Shown: in pieces, positions 42,527 to 51,291 of the stretch
How positions within the stretch are numbered: the stretch's first letter is position 1
Layout of the letters: each line of letters starts with the position of its first letter
Assembly (NCBI GenBank): GCA_032622095.1
Contig: CP136066.1
Coordinates: forward strand, 105,733,319-105,797,318
DNA length: 64,000 nt
Origin: Siphonodentalium dalli
Lineage: Eukaryota > Mollusca > Scaphopoda > Gadilida > Siphonodentaliidae
Reading direction: 5' to 3'
Translations under genes and position numbers: made by a program
The notes under the pieces: model-generated
What the model was told of the DNA's origin: nothing
Seen by the model: only the letters and a program-made list of their open reading frames with translations
The model's database searches: none

Positions 42527-43788
42527 TATTCAATGCAAACTTTACGACTCTCGTCAACTTTGAGAGCGGCAGGAAATTTTGCGTAAACAATTACAGTACA
42601 ATTGTCTTTCAAAGCCGATGAGAATTTAATCTCGAGGCGTGTGTGACCTTTGTGCGGTATGACTCGATCGTGATTAATTCCTTGCGGGTTTATCCGATAT
42701 ATGCAATAACCTTTCGCATAATCCTCATAAGTAATATGAACGGCTTTTCGTTTCGCATCTTTTATTATCGTATTGTAAGCTTCTACATATTCCTTACTGG
42801 TAAAGTTCGGTTGTAGTGCTTGGGCGGGCATAGACTGCCCGTTGACGTAAAATCCGACGAAGTTGCATCCAAAAGTCGCAAAGTTGAACGGGTTCTTATC
42901 GCGTGAACCGCTTTCAGCCTTTGATGATACTAAGCCAATAATACAGTTACTGGGTACGTTTCCTTGAAATAGATTATCTTCTCCCAAACTGAATGCACCT
43001 TTTGACACTGTATACGTCTTTATGATAGATTTTGAAAAAGGATAACACGCGTTCTTTTTCTTGAGTGACTCAGTATGACTGAGTAATACACCGGGGTTAA
43101 CTTTCACAGTGGCTAGTCTCAAATTAGCTTCCTGTATTTTCAACTTGTATGTCTCAGTGGTTCCCGCATACATCAGTCTAAAAACATCTCTCGTCTGCCA
43201 GAATTTTAACGTGAGCGGGAGACCATTTAGTAGTAATTTGTCCTGTTGGAAGAAGTCAAGCTGAATTGATCCCATAATATCCATTATTTGACTAGTACGG
43301 GTTGTTTTGGACCTGTAATACAGGCCAGAGTTCCCGCTTTTCGAATCTGCCAGGTCCATACCACCTGCCGTGTCCTTTTCGAACGCTTGTCCATGTAGCT
43401 GTTCCTTACGTTCAGTTTCTAAGAGTACATCGAAATATGCTTTGTATGGATAATTCGGCCCGACTTGACTCACGGGAACTTGCTGTATATTCAAATCGAC
43501 CTGCGAAAATATTGAATGTAGGGGTGCATTTATCAGACCCACATCGTCATTAACGGTTAGAGCCGAACCATCTTGCTTGGTTATTTTGAGTTTGAGAAGT
43601 AGCAATGTCCGTTTGAGGTCCATGTAGGTTGTGGCCATGGCGGGAATATTGAACTCTAAAGCTGCAGTGTCTGTCAGCTGATTCACGGGTCTGTAGTTTA
43701 TCCATTCTGTCGCTTGTATTCCGCTGTCAACCGCAGGCGATTCAAATAATGCCAATTTAGAGGTATGGTACTCTCTGTATTCATTCAT
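42526..43788 (-). CDS. MCP: Major capsid protein, double jelly-roll (F54H12.2-like)
   Basis: A 420-aa protein of the Polinton hexon-like family, often annotated in invertebrates as 'F54H12.2-like'. Recognisable blocks: SKLALFESPAVDSGIQATEW near residue 9, LHSIFSQVDLNIQQVPVS near 91, NYPYKAYFDVLLETERKE near 111, the LLLNGLPLTLKFWQTRDVF region, CNFVGFYVNGQSMPAQ, and the final YAKFPAALKVDESRK. It would form pseudo-hexameric capsomers. It overlaps the upstream 109-aa gene by 4 bases (ATGA) and abuts the protease. The reading frame is intact and full length for the family. Confidence 0.9.
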   Translation of the reverse strand: MNEYREYHTSKLALFESPAVDSGIQATEWINYRPVNQLTDTAALEFNIPAMATTYMDLKRTLLLLKLKITKQDGSALTVNDDVGLINAPLHSIFSQVDLNIQQVPVSQVGPNYPYKAYFDVLLETERKEQLHGQAFEKDTAGGMDLADSKSGNSGLYYRSKTTRTSQIMDIMGSIQLDFFQQDKLLLNGLPLTLKFWQTRDVFRLMYAGTTETYKLKIQEANLRLATVKVNPGVLLSHTESLKKKNACYPFSKSIIKTYTVSKGAFSLGEDNLFQGNVPSNCIIGLVSSKAESGSRDKNPFNFATFGCNFVGFYVNGQSMPAQALQPNFTSKEYVEAYNTIIKDAKRKAVHITYEDYAKGYCIYRINPQGINHDRVIPHKGHTRLEIKFSSALKDNCTVIVYAKFPAALKVDESRKVCIE

Positions 43789-44114
43789 GGTTTATCGAAA
43801 AAGGTGGTTTTCACTTTCTTAGGGTTATGAGCCAAATCGTTAGGTAACACCCTCTTATTGTTTTTTTTGGACGCCTTACGTGCTTGTGTCAACTTATTTT
43901 CTGCAACTTCGGCTTTGGCCATTTCAATCGCTTGCGCTATGGGTGTCACTACGTTAATATGCGGTTTTAGAACGTCTTCTTCTTCACTATCGCTATTTTG
44001 AGTTTTGTCAATAAAGTAGCGACCCTCATTATCTGGCGTTAACTTCCCATTAATCATGTCCCTGAAATGTTTTCTCCACTTTTCAATATCGGTTGGAATA
44101 TACGTGATCGACAT
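43785..44114 (-). CDS. Small Polinton virion-associated protein upstream of MCP
   Basis: A 109-aa protein, MSITYIPTDIEKWRKHFRDM..., with an acidic patch (NSDSEEEDV, about 44-52), a short predicted helix (TPIAQAIEMAKAEV) and a basic tail (RKASKKNNKRVLP, PKKVK). A protein of this layout, with the opening 'PTDIxKWxxyF' pattern, is regularly encoded just upstream of the capsid gene in invertebrate Mavericks. It overlaps the minor capsid gene by 32 bp and the major capsid gene by 4 bp. The function is not established; a core or scaffolding role is an inference. Confidence 0.7.
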   Translation of the reverse strand: MSITYIPTDIEKWRKHFRDMINGKLTPDNEGRYFIDKTQNSDSEEEDVLKPHINVVTPIAQAIEMAKAEVAENKLTQARKASKKNNKRVLPNDLAHNPKKVKTTFFDKP

Positions 44115-44523
44115 GTTTCTTCTTCAGATGTAGTGTACAGGTCACTCTTTTTTCTGCATTTATTTTAGAAAGTTTATCGCCTCTTATAAAAATCCTGAGA
44201 CGCTGAAGTTTATCCTGTCTTACGTTTATGTAGAATGAGTCCTCAAAACTCCGCCAATGACCCGTATCACGTGTGTCTCTCTTTATAACCCGGAGGATGG
44301 GGGATGATGTGTCGCAGGCTATTGATTCTCCACATATGTCCGAACAAATATATAATAAATCCGTGTCTATATGGTCAGTTATGTTTATGTCTTTCAAACA
44401 ACATAACCACGCTCCTTCCAATATTAATACACCAGGTAACTCTATTGTGAAGTCGAGAGGACGATTATCTGGATATTTATCTATGGAATCGTCGCTAGTC
44501 AGGTACAGATAATAATTATCCAT
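44083..44523 (-). CDS. mCP: Minor capsid (penton-like, single jelly-roll) protein
   Basis: A 146-aa protein beginning MDNYYLYLTSDDSIDKYPDN and continuing with RPLDFTIELPGVLILEGAWL. This N-terminal pattern (YLxSxDS...YPxNxPxDFxxxLP) typifies the minor capsid protein next to the major capsid gene in Mavericks. The C-terminus is basic (LKKKHVDHVYSNRY). It would form the penton at capsid vertices. It is contiguous with the neighbouring genes in the same orientation. Confidence 0.75.
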   Translation of the reverse strand: MDNYYLYLTSDDSIDKYPDNRPLDFTIELPGVLILEGAWLCCLKDINITDHIDTDLLYICSDICGESIACDTSSPILRVIKRDTRDTGHWRSFEDSFYINVRQDKLQRLRIFIRGDKLSKINAEKRVTCTLHLKKKHVDHVYSNRY

Positions 44524-44527
44524 ATGA

Positions 44528-44968
44528 CTAGTTTCTATTTTGTTTCAAAAGAGAATCAATGTTCATCTCTTCTCTTATAGTTTTATCAACATCACTGAAT
44601 ATATACTTGAAGGCAGACCACTGGTTATACGGAATACTTATAATCGCGGGAGTGTTATTCACAACTCGCCTAATGCGTGTATAAATGCGCCCTTGATTAT
44701 TACATAATGTAACAGTAATGTTTGATCGTATTGTCCACTTTTTCACGAACCCACAGGGGTGTTGTTCGTAATCATAGGGGCGTGACTCATTCGTATGACG
44801 TAATTCATAGTCCACCGTCTGACGTGGTATCTTCTTTGGAACTAATATAACGGGTAGTGACAGAGTTATTACCATAAGAGTAATTCCTATCCATTTAAGG
44901 AGATTCATATGTAGACGACCGCGTTCTGTTTGAAACATATTCGTCAAGGTATCTGTTCTATTATTCAT
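44528..44968 (-). CDS. Membrane protein with a PC4-like C-terminal domain
   Basis: A 146-aa protein with a hydrophilic N-terminus, one clear membrane segment (residues about 25-43, WIGITLMVITLSLPVILVP), and a linker with a single Cys. The C-terminal region of about 55 residues reads NITVTLCNNQGRIYTRIRRV then AIISIPYNQWSAFKYIF and SDVDKTIRE. The order xxVxVCxxxGRxYxxIRR ... ISIxxxQWxAxKxxxxDxD matches the PC4 fold unusually well for a membrane-anchored protein. The gene is 4 bp from the minor capsid gene and 32 bp from the integrase. It could be a virion membrane or genome-tethering protein (inference); the PC4 match needs a profile test. Confidence 0.6.
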   Translation of the reverse strand: MNNRTDTLTNMFQTERGRLHMNLLKWIGITLMVITLSLPVILVPKKIPRQTVDYELRHTNESRPYDYEQHPCGFVKKWTIRSNITVTLCNNQGRIYTRIRRVVNNTPAIISIPYNQWSAFKYIFSDVDKTIREEMNIDSLLKQNRN

Positions 44969-45000
44969 GATTGTAATGATTTCCCGCGGATAGCTTACTC

Positions 45001-46122
45001 TTATTCATTTTGATATCTGTCGACATCAGACTCTAAAATCCATGAATTAAATTTGTCAGGCCATGAATGCCAGTGCACCAGGACTTCAGTTTGACCCTTT
45101 CGTTTCCTCTTTTTGACAATTTTATCTATTCTGTAAACTGTTTCGTCATCAACGCGCACCCTTTGAAGTTCTGACTCGTAGAAAGCGCCCTCAATGTTTT
45201 CATCCAAGAAATCTGTCAATGTATACAAGGGTATGTTCTGCCTGTAAAACCTCTTAGTCACTTTGAACAACTCTCCAGTCCATTTCTGAGAATATTCTCG
45301 GTCAAAAACTGCTTTGGTGTGTGATATTCTAACGATATCATTTACATTGTATTTGAACTTTTTCTTCAATTTACTTTTAACACCTCCCTTCTGTCTTATT
45401 AACCACTGATCGAGTCGAGACTCATCTTCATTCTCAACAGTTATGGAGTCAGGGGTGGTGCCTAAAGAACGATGTATTGTATGGTTATAACTTTTCACAA
45501 TATCTTGTAGAATGTCGATATATCTAGCATTATTATGCTTTATCATATAACGTGAAATCTTCTGCTTTATAGTTTTTATGACCCGTTCCGAATAATTGGC
45601 TTTCATTTCGTTTTGCGTAAAAATTTGAGATATATTAAGACCCTTAAGGTAACTTTTGACCCGTTTGTTTGTGAATTCCGAACCGCGATCCGTTCGGAGG
45701 ATGCGAGGGGTTCTTCCACCTTCAAATATATGTTTCATAGCATTGATCACATTAATTGCAGTTTTCCTCTTTATAGCTTCACACCATAACTTCCTAGAAA
45801 AAATGTCAATCATTACTAACACGTAGGTGTAATTGTCGTTGTCTTTGGAAACATCATTCATATCCATGAGGTCTCCATCCCATTGACTGTCAGAAGCGTT
45901 TACAATAACACGAGACCTCGGGAATTTTCGTCTAACACTTTTTGTCAGGGAATAACTTTCATGATTTTGTAGCCACGCCACAATCTCGCGCTTGGAAATG
46001 TTGTGCTTATTTTCAGATTTTACAGTCTGATGCAACTTTGTAGCTCCTGAGTACGATGCAGGGTGACCCGGATTAAAATAAATTGAACTCAAATAATCTT
46101 TCCAATCGGCCATATTGTTCAC
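45001..46122 (-). CDS. INT: Retroviral-type integrase with C-terminal chromodomain
   Basis: A 373-aa enzyme that inserts the element and creates the 6-bp duplication. The N-terminal part, YFNPGHPASYSGATKLHQTV, is typical of Polinton integrases. The rve core contains the acidic triad Asp84 (QWDGDLMDM), Asp145 (LRTDRGSEF) and Glu179 (ANYSERVIKTIK). A chromodomain closes the protein (about residues 324-366: VYRIDKIVKKRK, VLVHWHSWPDKFNSWI), with the aromatic residues expected for methyl-lysine binding. Chromodomains can steer insertion to marked chromatin. Stop and start overlap its neighbour upstream by 4 bases (ATGA at 46119-46122). No lesion was seen. Confidence 0.95.
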   Translation of the reverse strand: MNNMADWKDYLSSIYFNPGHPASYSGATKLHQTVKSENKHNISKREIVAWLQNHESYSLTKSVRRKFPRSRVIVNASDSQWDGDLMDMNDVSKDNDNYTYVLVMIDIFSRKLWCEAIKRKTAINVINAMKHIFEGGRTPRILRTDRGSEFTNKRVKSYLKGLNISQIFTQNEMKANYSERVIKTIKQKISRYMIKHNNARYIDILQDIVKSYNHTIHRSLGTTPDSITVENEDESRLDQWLIRQKGGVKSKLKKKFKYNVNDIVRISHTKAVFDREYSQKWTGELFKVTKRFYRQNIPLYTLTDFLDENIEGAFYESELQRVRVDDETVYRIDKIVKKRKRKGQTEVLVHWHSWPDKFNSWILESDVDRYQNE

Positions 46123-46490
46123 AGTGATATCCAGCGTTTGTTCTTTATCTTGGTCAGTTTACCGGCGATTATACCCGGAGGTCTAGATATTTCACGCTTA
46201 ACCCCTCTTATTTTCTTTTTTCTTTGCTTAGTATGTGTCTTTTTCGATGTGTTAACTTCTGATTTTTGGATTGCATCCTGAGGTTCAGTCGTTTGAACTG
46301 TATTAACAATCTGATTATTCATCGGATCCATTTCTTTATCCATTTCATCGGAATGGCTACTATTGTTTGCCGAGATGTCGCTGTGTTCAATGTTAGACTC
46401 CGATGAAACTTTTTTGTGTTCACTTTTTTCAGTGTACCTCATATATCTTTCATACGGGATCAAAACAGTTTTCTTCACAGACTCCATCAC
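46119..46490 (-). CDS. Small basic Polinton protein between integrase and the 107-aa gene
   Basis: A 123-aa protein: an N-terminal motif KKTVLIPYERYMRY, a Ser/Asn/Glu-rich low-complexity centre, then a strongly basic stretch (KKTHTKQRKKKIRGVKREI) and a closing RPPGIIAGKLTK...KRWISL. An N-terminal 'xVLIPxxxx' and a 'RPPG...W(I/L)xL' tail are recurrent in small proteins of invertebrate Mavericks at this place. It overlaps both neighbours by the 4 bases ATGA. It may be a DNA-condensing core protein (inference). Confidence 0.65.
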   Translation of the reverse strand: MMESVKKTVLIPYERYMRYTEKSEHKKVSSESNIEHSDISANNSSHSDEMDKEMDPMNNQIVNTVQTTEPQDAIQKSEVNTSKKTHTKQRKKKIRGVKREISRPPGIIAGKLTKIKNKRWISL

Positions 46491-46810
46491 AAAAACTGTT
46501 TCAATTTAGGTTCAACGATGTTCAACATCAAAGCAATGGCGGTTGAGTGATTATTCACACTTTTTCTTTTCCTCAACAAGCTCACAGATTTATCACCCAA
46601 GAATATATAAAATGATTTATATCGTCGTAATTTAGCTTTTTGTTGAACTGTAACTGTTAAAATTTCATGTAGTAAATTGATCGTAATTTCAACCAGAACT
46701 TTCAACTGATTATTAGTTATCGATGTCAATAATGCGTTTCGTTGAGATCTTGATTGGGTTGATGTCAATAGTCTGACAAAATTCAACTCATTACGTAATA
46801 ATCGACTCAT
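46487..46810 (-). CDS. Small basic Polinton protein (LRRYK motif)
   Basis: A 107-aa helical basic protein. Features: an N-terminal LLRNELNFVRLL, a central NQLKVLVEITINLLHEILTV and KAKLRRYKSFYIFLGDKSVS followed by RKRK, and a hydrophobic C-terminal helix. The pattern 'VLxEIxxNLLxxxxxxxxxxKxxLRRYKxxxxxLxxKxxSxxxRK' is seen in a protein commonly next to the ATPase in animal Mavericks. The function is unproven. Confidence 0.65.
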   Translation of the reverse strand: MSRLLRNELNFVRLLTSTQSRSQRNALLTSITNNQLKVLVEITINLLHEILTVTVQQKAKLRRYKSFYIFLGDKSVSLLRKRKSVNNHSTAIALMLNIVEPKLKQFL

Positions 46811-46850
46811 TTTATCGTCGCGACTCAGCTCCGATACTGTCCCCTTCTTA

Positions 46851-47531
46851 TTACGTAGTAGGTACGTAAATTATAGGGTCTTGGTTGGGAAACACGTCTG
46901 TTCGTAGCCTGTATTTATCCTCAGTGTGAGGGGACATATCTATTATAAGATACGCAAATGGTTTCTTCATACAATCCTTGTATGCATCAATGAGTACTTT
47001 AGATTTACCGGGATACAATTGTCTACCCAATGTGGAAATTTGTGATCCATCCCTCAAATTTTTGAATAAAATTAGATATCCTGTGTTTAAGGCTATAGTT
47101 CTCGCAGCCTTGCCTTGTGCGTATAAATTTTGTGAAATAAACAGCACCGAAAGACAGCGATGATGAGTTTGCTGCGTAAATAGTGTTTCAATCTCTTTTT
47201 GGTCAATAATGCGATGCATCAAGTCATCTAATATTAACATATTATGTTTACCGTCAGCAAATTCTTCGATTTCTGTTTGGGTAGGTAATCCTTGATGCAT
47301 GACCAAATTTTCGATTGATGATTCAATTTCATCATAGAAATTTTGATAAATACCGTAACAGTACATTATTTTCTTAGGTGGATCTCTAGAATACATTCCA
47401 TTAAGATTTTGCAGGAATCTGTAGACCCATCTCGTCTTACCAGAACCAGTTGGTCCGGTGATGCAAATACTAGAACAAGGTTCAAATGGTATGGAGCTAT
47501 GGTTAATTGGACCCATTTTTTTTGTGTTCAC
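46851..47531 (-). CDS. ATP: FtsK/HerA-type genome-packaging ATPase
   Basis: A 226-aa ATPase thought to drive DNA into capsids. Walker A is GPTGSGKT (residues 26-33), Walker B MLILDD (98-103), with a downstream SVLFISQNLY (about 128-137) as a sensor region. The length is typical for Polinton ATPases. It is the first gene of the minus-strand block, about 240 bp inside the right terminal repeat; an AT-rich stretch with TATAATATTATA at 47631-47642 may be its promoter. The frame is intact. Confidence 0.93.
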   Translation of the reverse strand: MNTKKMGPINHSSIPFEPCSSICITGPTGSGKTRWVYRFLQNLNGMYSRDPPKKIMYCYGIYQNFYDEIESSIENLVMHQGLPTQTEIEEFADGKHNMLILDDLMHRIIDQKEIETLFTQQTHHRCLSVLFISQNLYAQGKAARTIALNTGYLILFKNLRDGSQISTLGRQLYPGKSKVLIDAYKDCMKKPFAYLIIDMSPHTEDKYRLRTDVFPNQDPIIYVPTT

Positions 47532-47773
47532 TGTGTCCTATTTATTAGTAGCTATACAGTTCTTATATACATCATAAGTAAACATTTGTTATGGCTGTTG
47601 TAAATGAATTACCAGGATGACACTGCAAGCTATAATATTATAAAAACCTACAGTTCTTATAACATCGTTGGTTTTGGTAAGTGATGTGAAGGTGTTTGGT
47701 GGATGTTGGGGGTTGGGTGTGGGCTGGTATTATCACGTTGGTCTGTGATTGAGTGTACAAAATCTCTTGTCAA

Positions 47774-48900
47774 GTGAACACCTGCACATTATCTATTTTC
47801 TAAACATCGAACATGTCTGAACCTATCAACTGATACAATAGCAGTGATATAATGTTACATCATCGGTGCTAACTGGAGTTTTCGGTATATGATCGTAAGT
47901 GTGAATGGAGTGATAAGTGGTTATTACGTAATGTTGTTATAACAATGACACCGAAGCAATTTCTATTATTGAGTTTCCTGGACGTATTATGTATGCATGT
48001 TTTGGATAACTAATTATCGTGTTAATGCTAACAATGACACAGTTTATCAACCTTAATTGATACTAACCAGTTTGTTCAGACATTAAATCGATATGTTTTC
48101 TGAACAGCATATAACTGTGACCGGGGAAATAATAGAATTCATTTGGTAAAGCAAAGGTGTGAAAGACACATTGTTACCACCAATGTCGCGTGTGTGATTA
48201 CGTGTACATAATATGTTCCATCGAATATGACAATTCATTCTGGAGGGTTGTAATTTCACATTACCCTTTTCGTCCACTCGTGATTCAAGATAGTACATCT
48301 CAATACTTCCAATAATTCACGATAATACACACCTGTCATATACTCAATAACTTCATCTGGGATAGAGAGAGTGTAAAGAATAAACGCTCTTTATTATTTA
48401 TGTAAAAGTAATGGTGTCTATTTTCAGGTATGACAATTATATGAACTGCGTCCGATAAACACTGGAATGTATGCATTCATATCGATGGTCACAATGTCCA
48501 ATAAAGCTATTTCTAAACATCGATTAATAATTTCATGAAAAATATTTGAACAAAAAAAATAACGAAAGATATTACACGCAAATAATTTAACATTCGACAT
48601 TTTTTAATATCGAGATTATCAGAAACCGAAAACTCGCTATAAATTTTTTATTTACACTTTTTTTTTTTAGAGAAATAATTTTGAGGGTTTTGAAATTTTT
48701 TCTTTTGAAATTTTGGGGTTTTAAAATTTTTTGGAAGTTTTGGGATTTTGAAATTTTTTGGAAATAATAAATTTTTGAAGTTTTGAATTTTTTTTGGGGT
48801 TTTGATATTTTGGAAGTTTTGGGAATATTTTAGTACAACCAATTTTAGACCCCAAAGATTCTATTTTTAGATGTGAAGTCAACGAGGCATCTATTCTTCT
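47774..48900. repeat. Polinton right terminal inverted repeat
   Basis: Reverse complement of 32698-33823, starting GTGAACACCTGCA and ending CTATTCTTCT. The T-rich iterated segment corresponds to 48655-48840. Confidence 0.93.
48083..48298 (-). CDS. Possible 71-aa protein in the right terminal repeat
   Basis: Counterpart of 33298-33513, starting MYYLESRVDEKGN, the same length. Changes cluster at residues 4-12 and near the C-terminus. No family was recognised. Confidence 0.25.
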   Translation of the reverse strand: MYYLESRVDEKGNVKLQPSRMNCHIRWNILCTRNHTRDIGGNNVSFTPLLYQMNSIISPVTVICCSENISI

Positions 48901-48906
48901 CTTACA
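48901..48906. repeat. Polinton target-site duplication, right copy (CTTACA)
   Basis: Identical to 32692-32697. The interrupted LINE frame continues from here. Confidence 0.92.
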
Positions 48907-49709
48907 TAACTATTAAAGATAATTTTTGTTATGATAACTACCTATTTCATTAAAAAAAAACTATGAGTACAGGAAAACACTTTGTAGATTAAGGTCAAGC
49001 GCTCGTTCTCTAAACATTGAAACTGGCAGACCAGTCGACATAAATTTCGACTCAGTATAGATACATAGAGTCGAACAGGACTGGCCGGAATTCTATTTCC
49101 AGACTTGGGGATATACCAGGGAATTCCTTGTTTTGATTGGAAGCGGTACCAGAAAGCGCTGGCCCCGATTGGCTAACCGATAACAGCTGCGCGTGTCCCG
49201 TAAAAATAGCCCAGGTGTCGTCTGTATACGGCGAATGCAATAGTCGTTTAACTCGGTCATGTGGCACTGATTTAAAGTTAGTTTTAATAGTCGTATTGAT
49301 TTTGACCAGCTGCTTTATTAAAAAAAAACACTTTTGACAAATGGCATGATTCTGATCGGTGGCGAAATAACCGATGCCTCTATTCAGTGTTCTGTACTAG
49401 TAAATCTCTGCCTCTCGTAACATTCCAATACAACCGCATAAATTATTCCTTATTTGGAATGTCTGTGACATCAGTATGACGTCACGAAATTGGGGGAAGC
49501 CCATTGTCCTGGAAATGGGTTTTTACATGAATTCGTGTCGACGTAATATTATAATTATTACGGAGATGTTTACGTCGACTGCTGGCAGACATACCGGTAC
49601 TCCTCCGAAAAAAACTGACATTAATGACAGAAAATGTAACATTTGTAATGTTAGCAACATTGAAGATGATGCTCTCATATTGACAATGTATTGTAAGATG
49701 TATAGTTAA
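48901..49709 (+). pseudogene. LINE C-terminal region, right piece, with a later interruption
   Basis: After the Polinton the LINE frame resumes with YITIKDNFCYDNYL and, following a one-base change at the A-run near 48952-48960, NYEYRKTLCRLRSSARSLNI then ETGRP (to about 49050). A stretch of roughly 500 bp without similarity follows. Near 49587-49697 a Cys-rich ending appears (DRKCNICNVSNIEDDALILT, then MYC), the usual C-terminal CxxC ... IED ... C of these LINE proteins. It fits with 32428-32697 as one disrupted LINE on the plus strand. Confidence 0.65.
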
Positions 49710-50029
49710 CCAAGAACATTCATGTTTGATGCCTTAAATAGTTGCATTGATAGATTCTATTGTTTTTTTTTTACCAGAAAACAAGAAACTTAAGATAATT
49801 CTATGTTGTAATTATAATGATATATGCACAGTTCCCTAGATGCAATATTAAAGGGCAGATCGAGGTTAAATATAAGTTCTGAAAGTGATAATATACACAA
49901 GCATGTATAGGCTATACTGGTTATACTGTTCTCAGTTTTACATTGTTCATTATCATTACTACATAATTGCCGTATTTTTCCAGGCGCTGCTGACATATGA
50001 TTCGTTCATGCACATCGTTCCCCTCTCAC

Positions 50030-50252
50030 TTTCCTTTTAATGACTATTGAACTGAAATCAAGTGCAAAAATTATATTCATTCATTAACACATTTCTATGC
50101 ACCTGCTTTTTGCTATTTAATTATTGAATTTAATTTAGCCATTTCCTTTCAATAACTATTTAACTGAAATCCAGTGCAAAAATATTCAATCATTAATGCA
50201 TATCTATGTACCTACTTTTTGCTATTTAATTATTTAAGTTGATTTAGCCATT
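50030..50252. repeat. Tandem dimer of about 112 bp
   Basis: Two adjacent copies share AACTGAAATC(A/C)AGTGCAAAAA, a CTATG(C/T)ACCT segment and TTTTTGCTATTTAATTATT, ending TTTAGCCATT. No coding was seen. The surrounding 50250-50850 is AT-rich and shows nothing recognisable. Confidence 0.75.
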
Positions 50253-50863
50253 CACGTCATATGTGACAAATAGTTTATATATTCCCCTGACCATGTAAGT
50301 CATATAATAATCATTAATGGTGATCTTTCCCAACCTTTTATAGAAATATTTCACCCATCTATACTCATTCTTCACTGCTACTTGAGTCTGTTTCTCATCT
50401 AATCAACTATATAGCTAAATATAATGTTTATTAATATGAGCTAATAAACAAATTCAATTCAATTCAATTATTAAATATAAAAGCATAAAAAACCAATACG
50501 GGTAATCAAGTCGTGGCTGGTGAGCGAGGTCTGTTATGGTATTCAACTGACGTCGGCAACAGTGACTTACCGAACGTGTCAACAGGAAGTTTACAATTTG
50601 TTTTAGAGTAAAACAATTTTTTGCAAACTCGGCAATTACAGCCACATGGGCAAATAATTATATAAGCTGCATGCTCACACATGATAAGGTGCTTATACTT
50701 AACATATTACACTGAAATTAGATTACTGTTGATTGTAAAATTTGATAGATTAATCGCAAATCGAGTCAAAAGTCGAGGGTGGCCATTTGCAATTTCTGAT
50801 ACCACCTACTGTGACCTAGGCAAGTGTCGTGAAGTGACGAACTCGCAACTGTCACTACAGTAC

Positions 50864-51291
50864 AGTGTTAGTGTGGCTAATGAGGTCGTTGTAACGTTTT
50901 ATACATAAATGCACACCGTGAGCATTTATGTATACATAAATGCACATCAGTCGGCGCGCGATTTAAATGTTGCCGTAAATAATTGCAGACTGCGCTCTGC
51001 TTCAATTCAGACATTTTTTATTCCGTGGTTGTGATAAAGGGATTTTTTTATCACAATGATGAAACTGCAATAAAATTGATCATTGGTCGCATATTGATCT
51101 TAATACCAGTATTAAACAGGGACTGAAAGAACTGCATGGTTGTTTGATCGATGAACGGAAGATAATGAATTTACAAAAATTATCAACACGTGTGCATTTA
51201 TGTAGAAAACACTGCGACAATGATCCTGTCATGTGACACTACACGAGACTGGTGTGCATTTATGTATACTGTATAGAAATGCACACGGCAT
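50864..51291. repeat. Direct repeat with ATACATAAATGCACA blocks, copy 1
   Basis: Shares GTGTGGCTAATGAGGTCGTT, TTTTATACATAAATGCACAC, CATATTGATCTTA and GGTTGTTTGATCGATGAAC with the copy at 52495-52803. A separate inverted-repeat element lies between the two copies. Confidence 0.65.

Larger units (their letters stand above)
32698..48900. mobile_element. Complete Polinton/Maverick element, 16,203 bp
   Basis: The perfect 6-bp target duplication CTTACA lies at 32692-32697 and 48901-48906. The element starts AGAAGAATAG and ends CTATTCTTCT, the 5'-AG/CT-3' form known for Polintons, with 1.13-kb inverted repeats. It encodes the full virus-like set: protein-primed POLB, retroviral-type integrase, FtsK/HerA-like packaging ATPase, adenain-like protease, major and minor capsid proteins. 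It also has accessory genes for a TBP homologue and PC4-like proteins. Orientation is mixed: POLB and the TBP/PC4 pair are plus, the virion-gene block is minus. Only POLB shows an obvious lesion. Confidence 0.97.
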
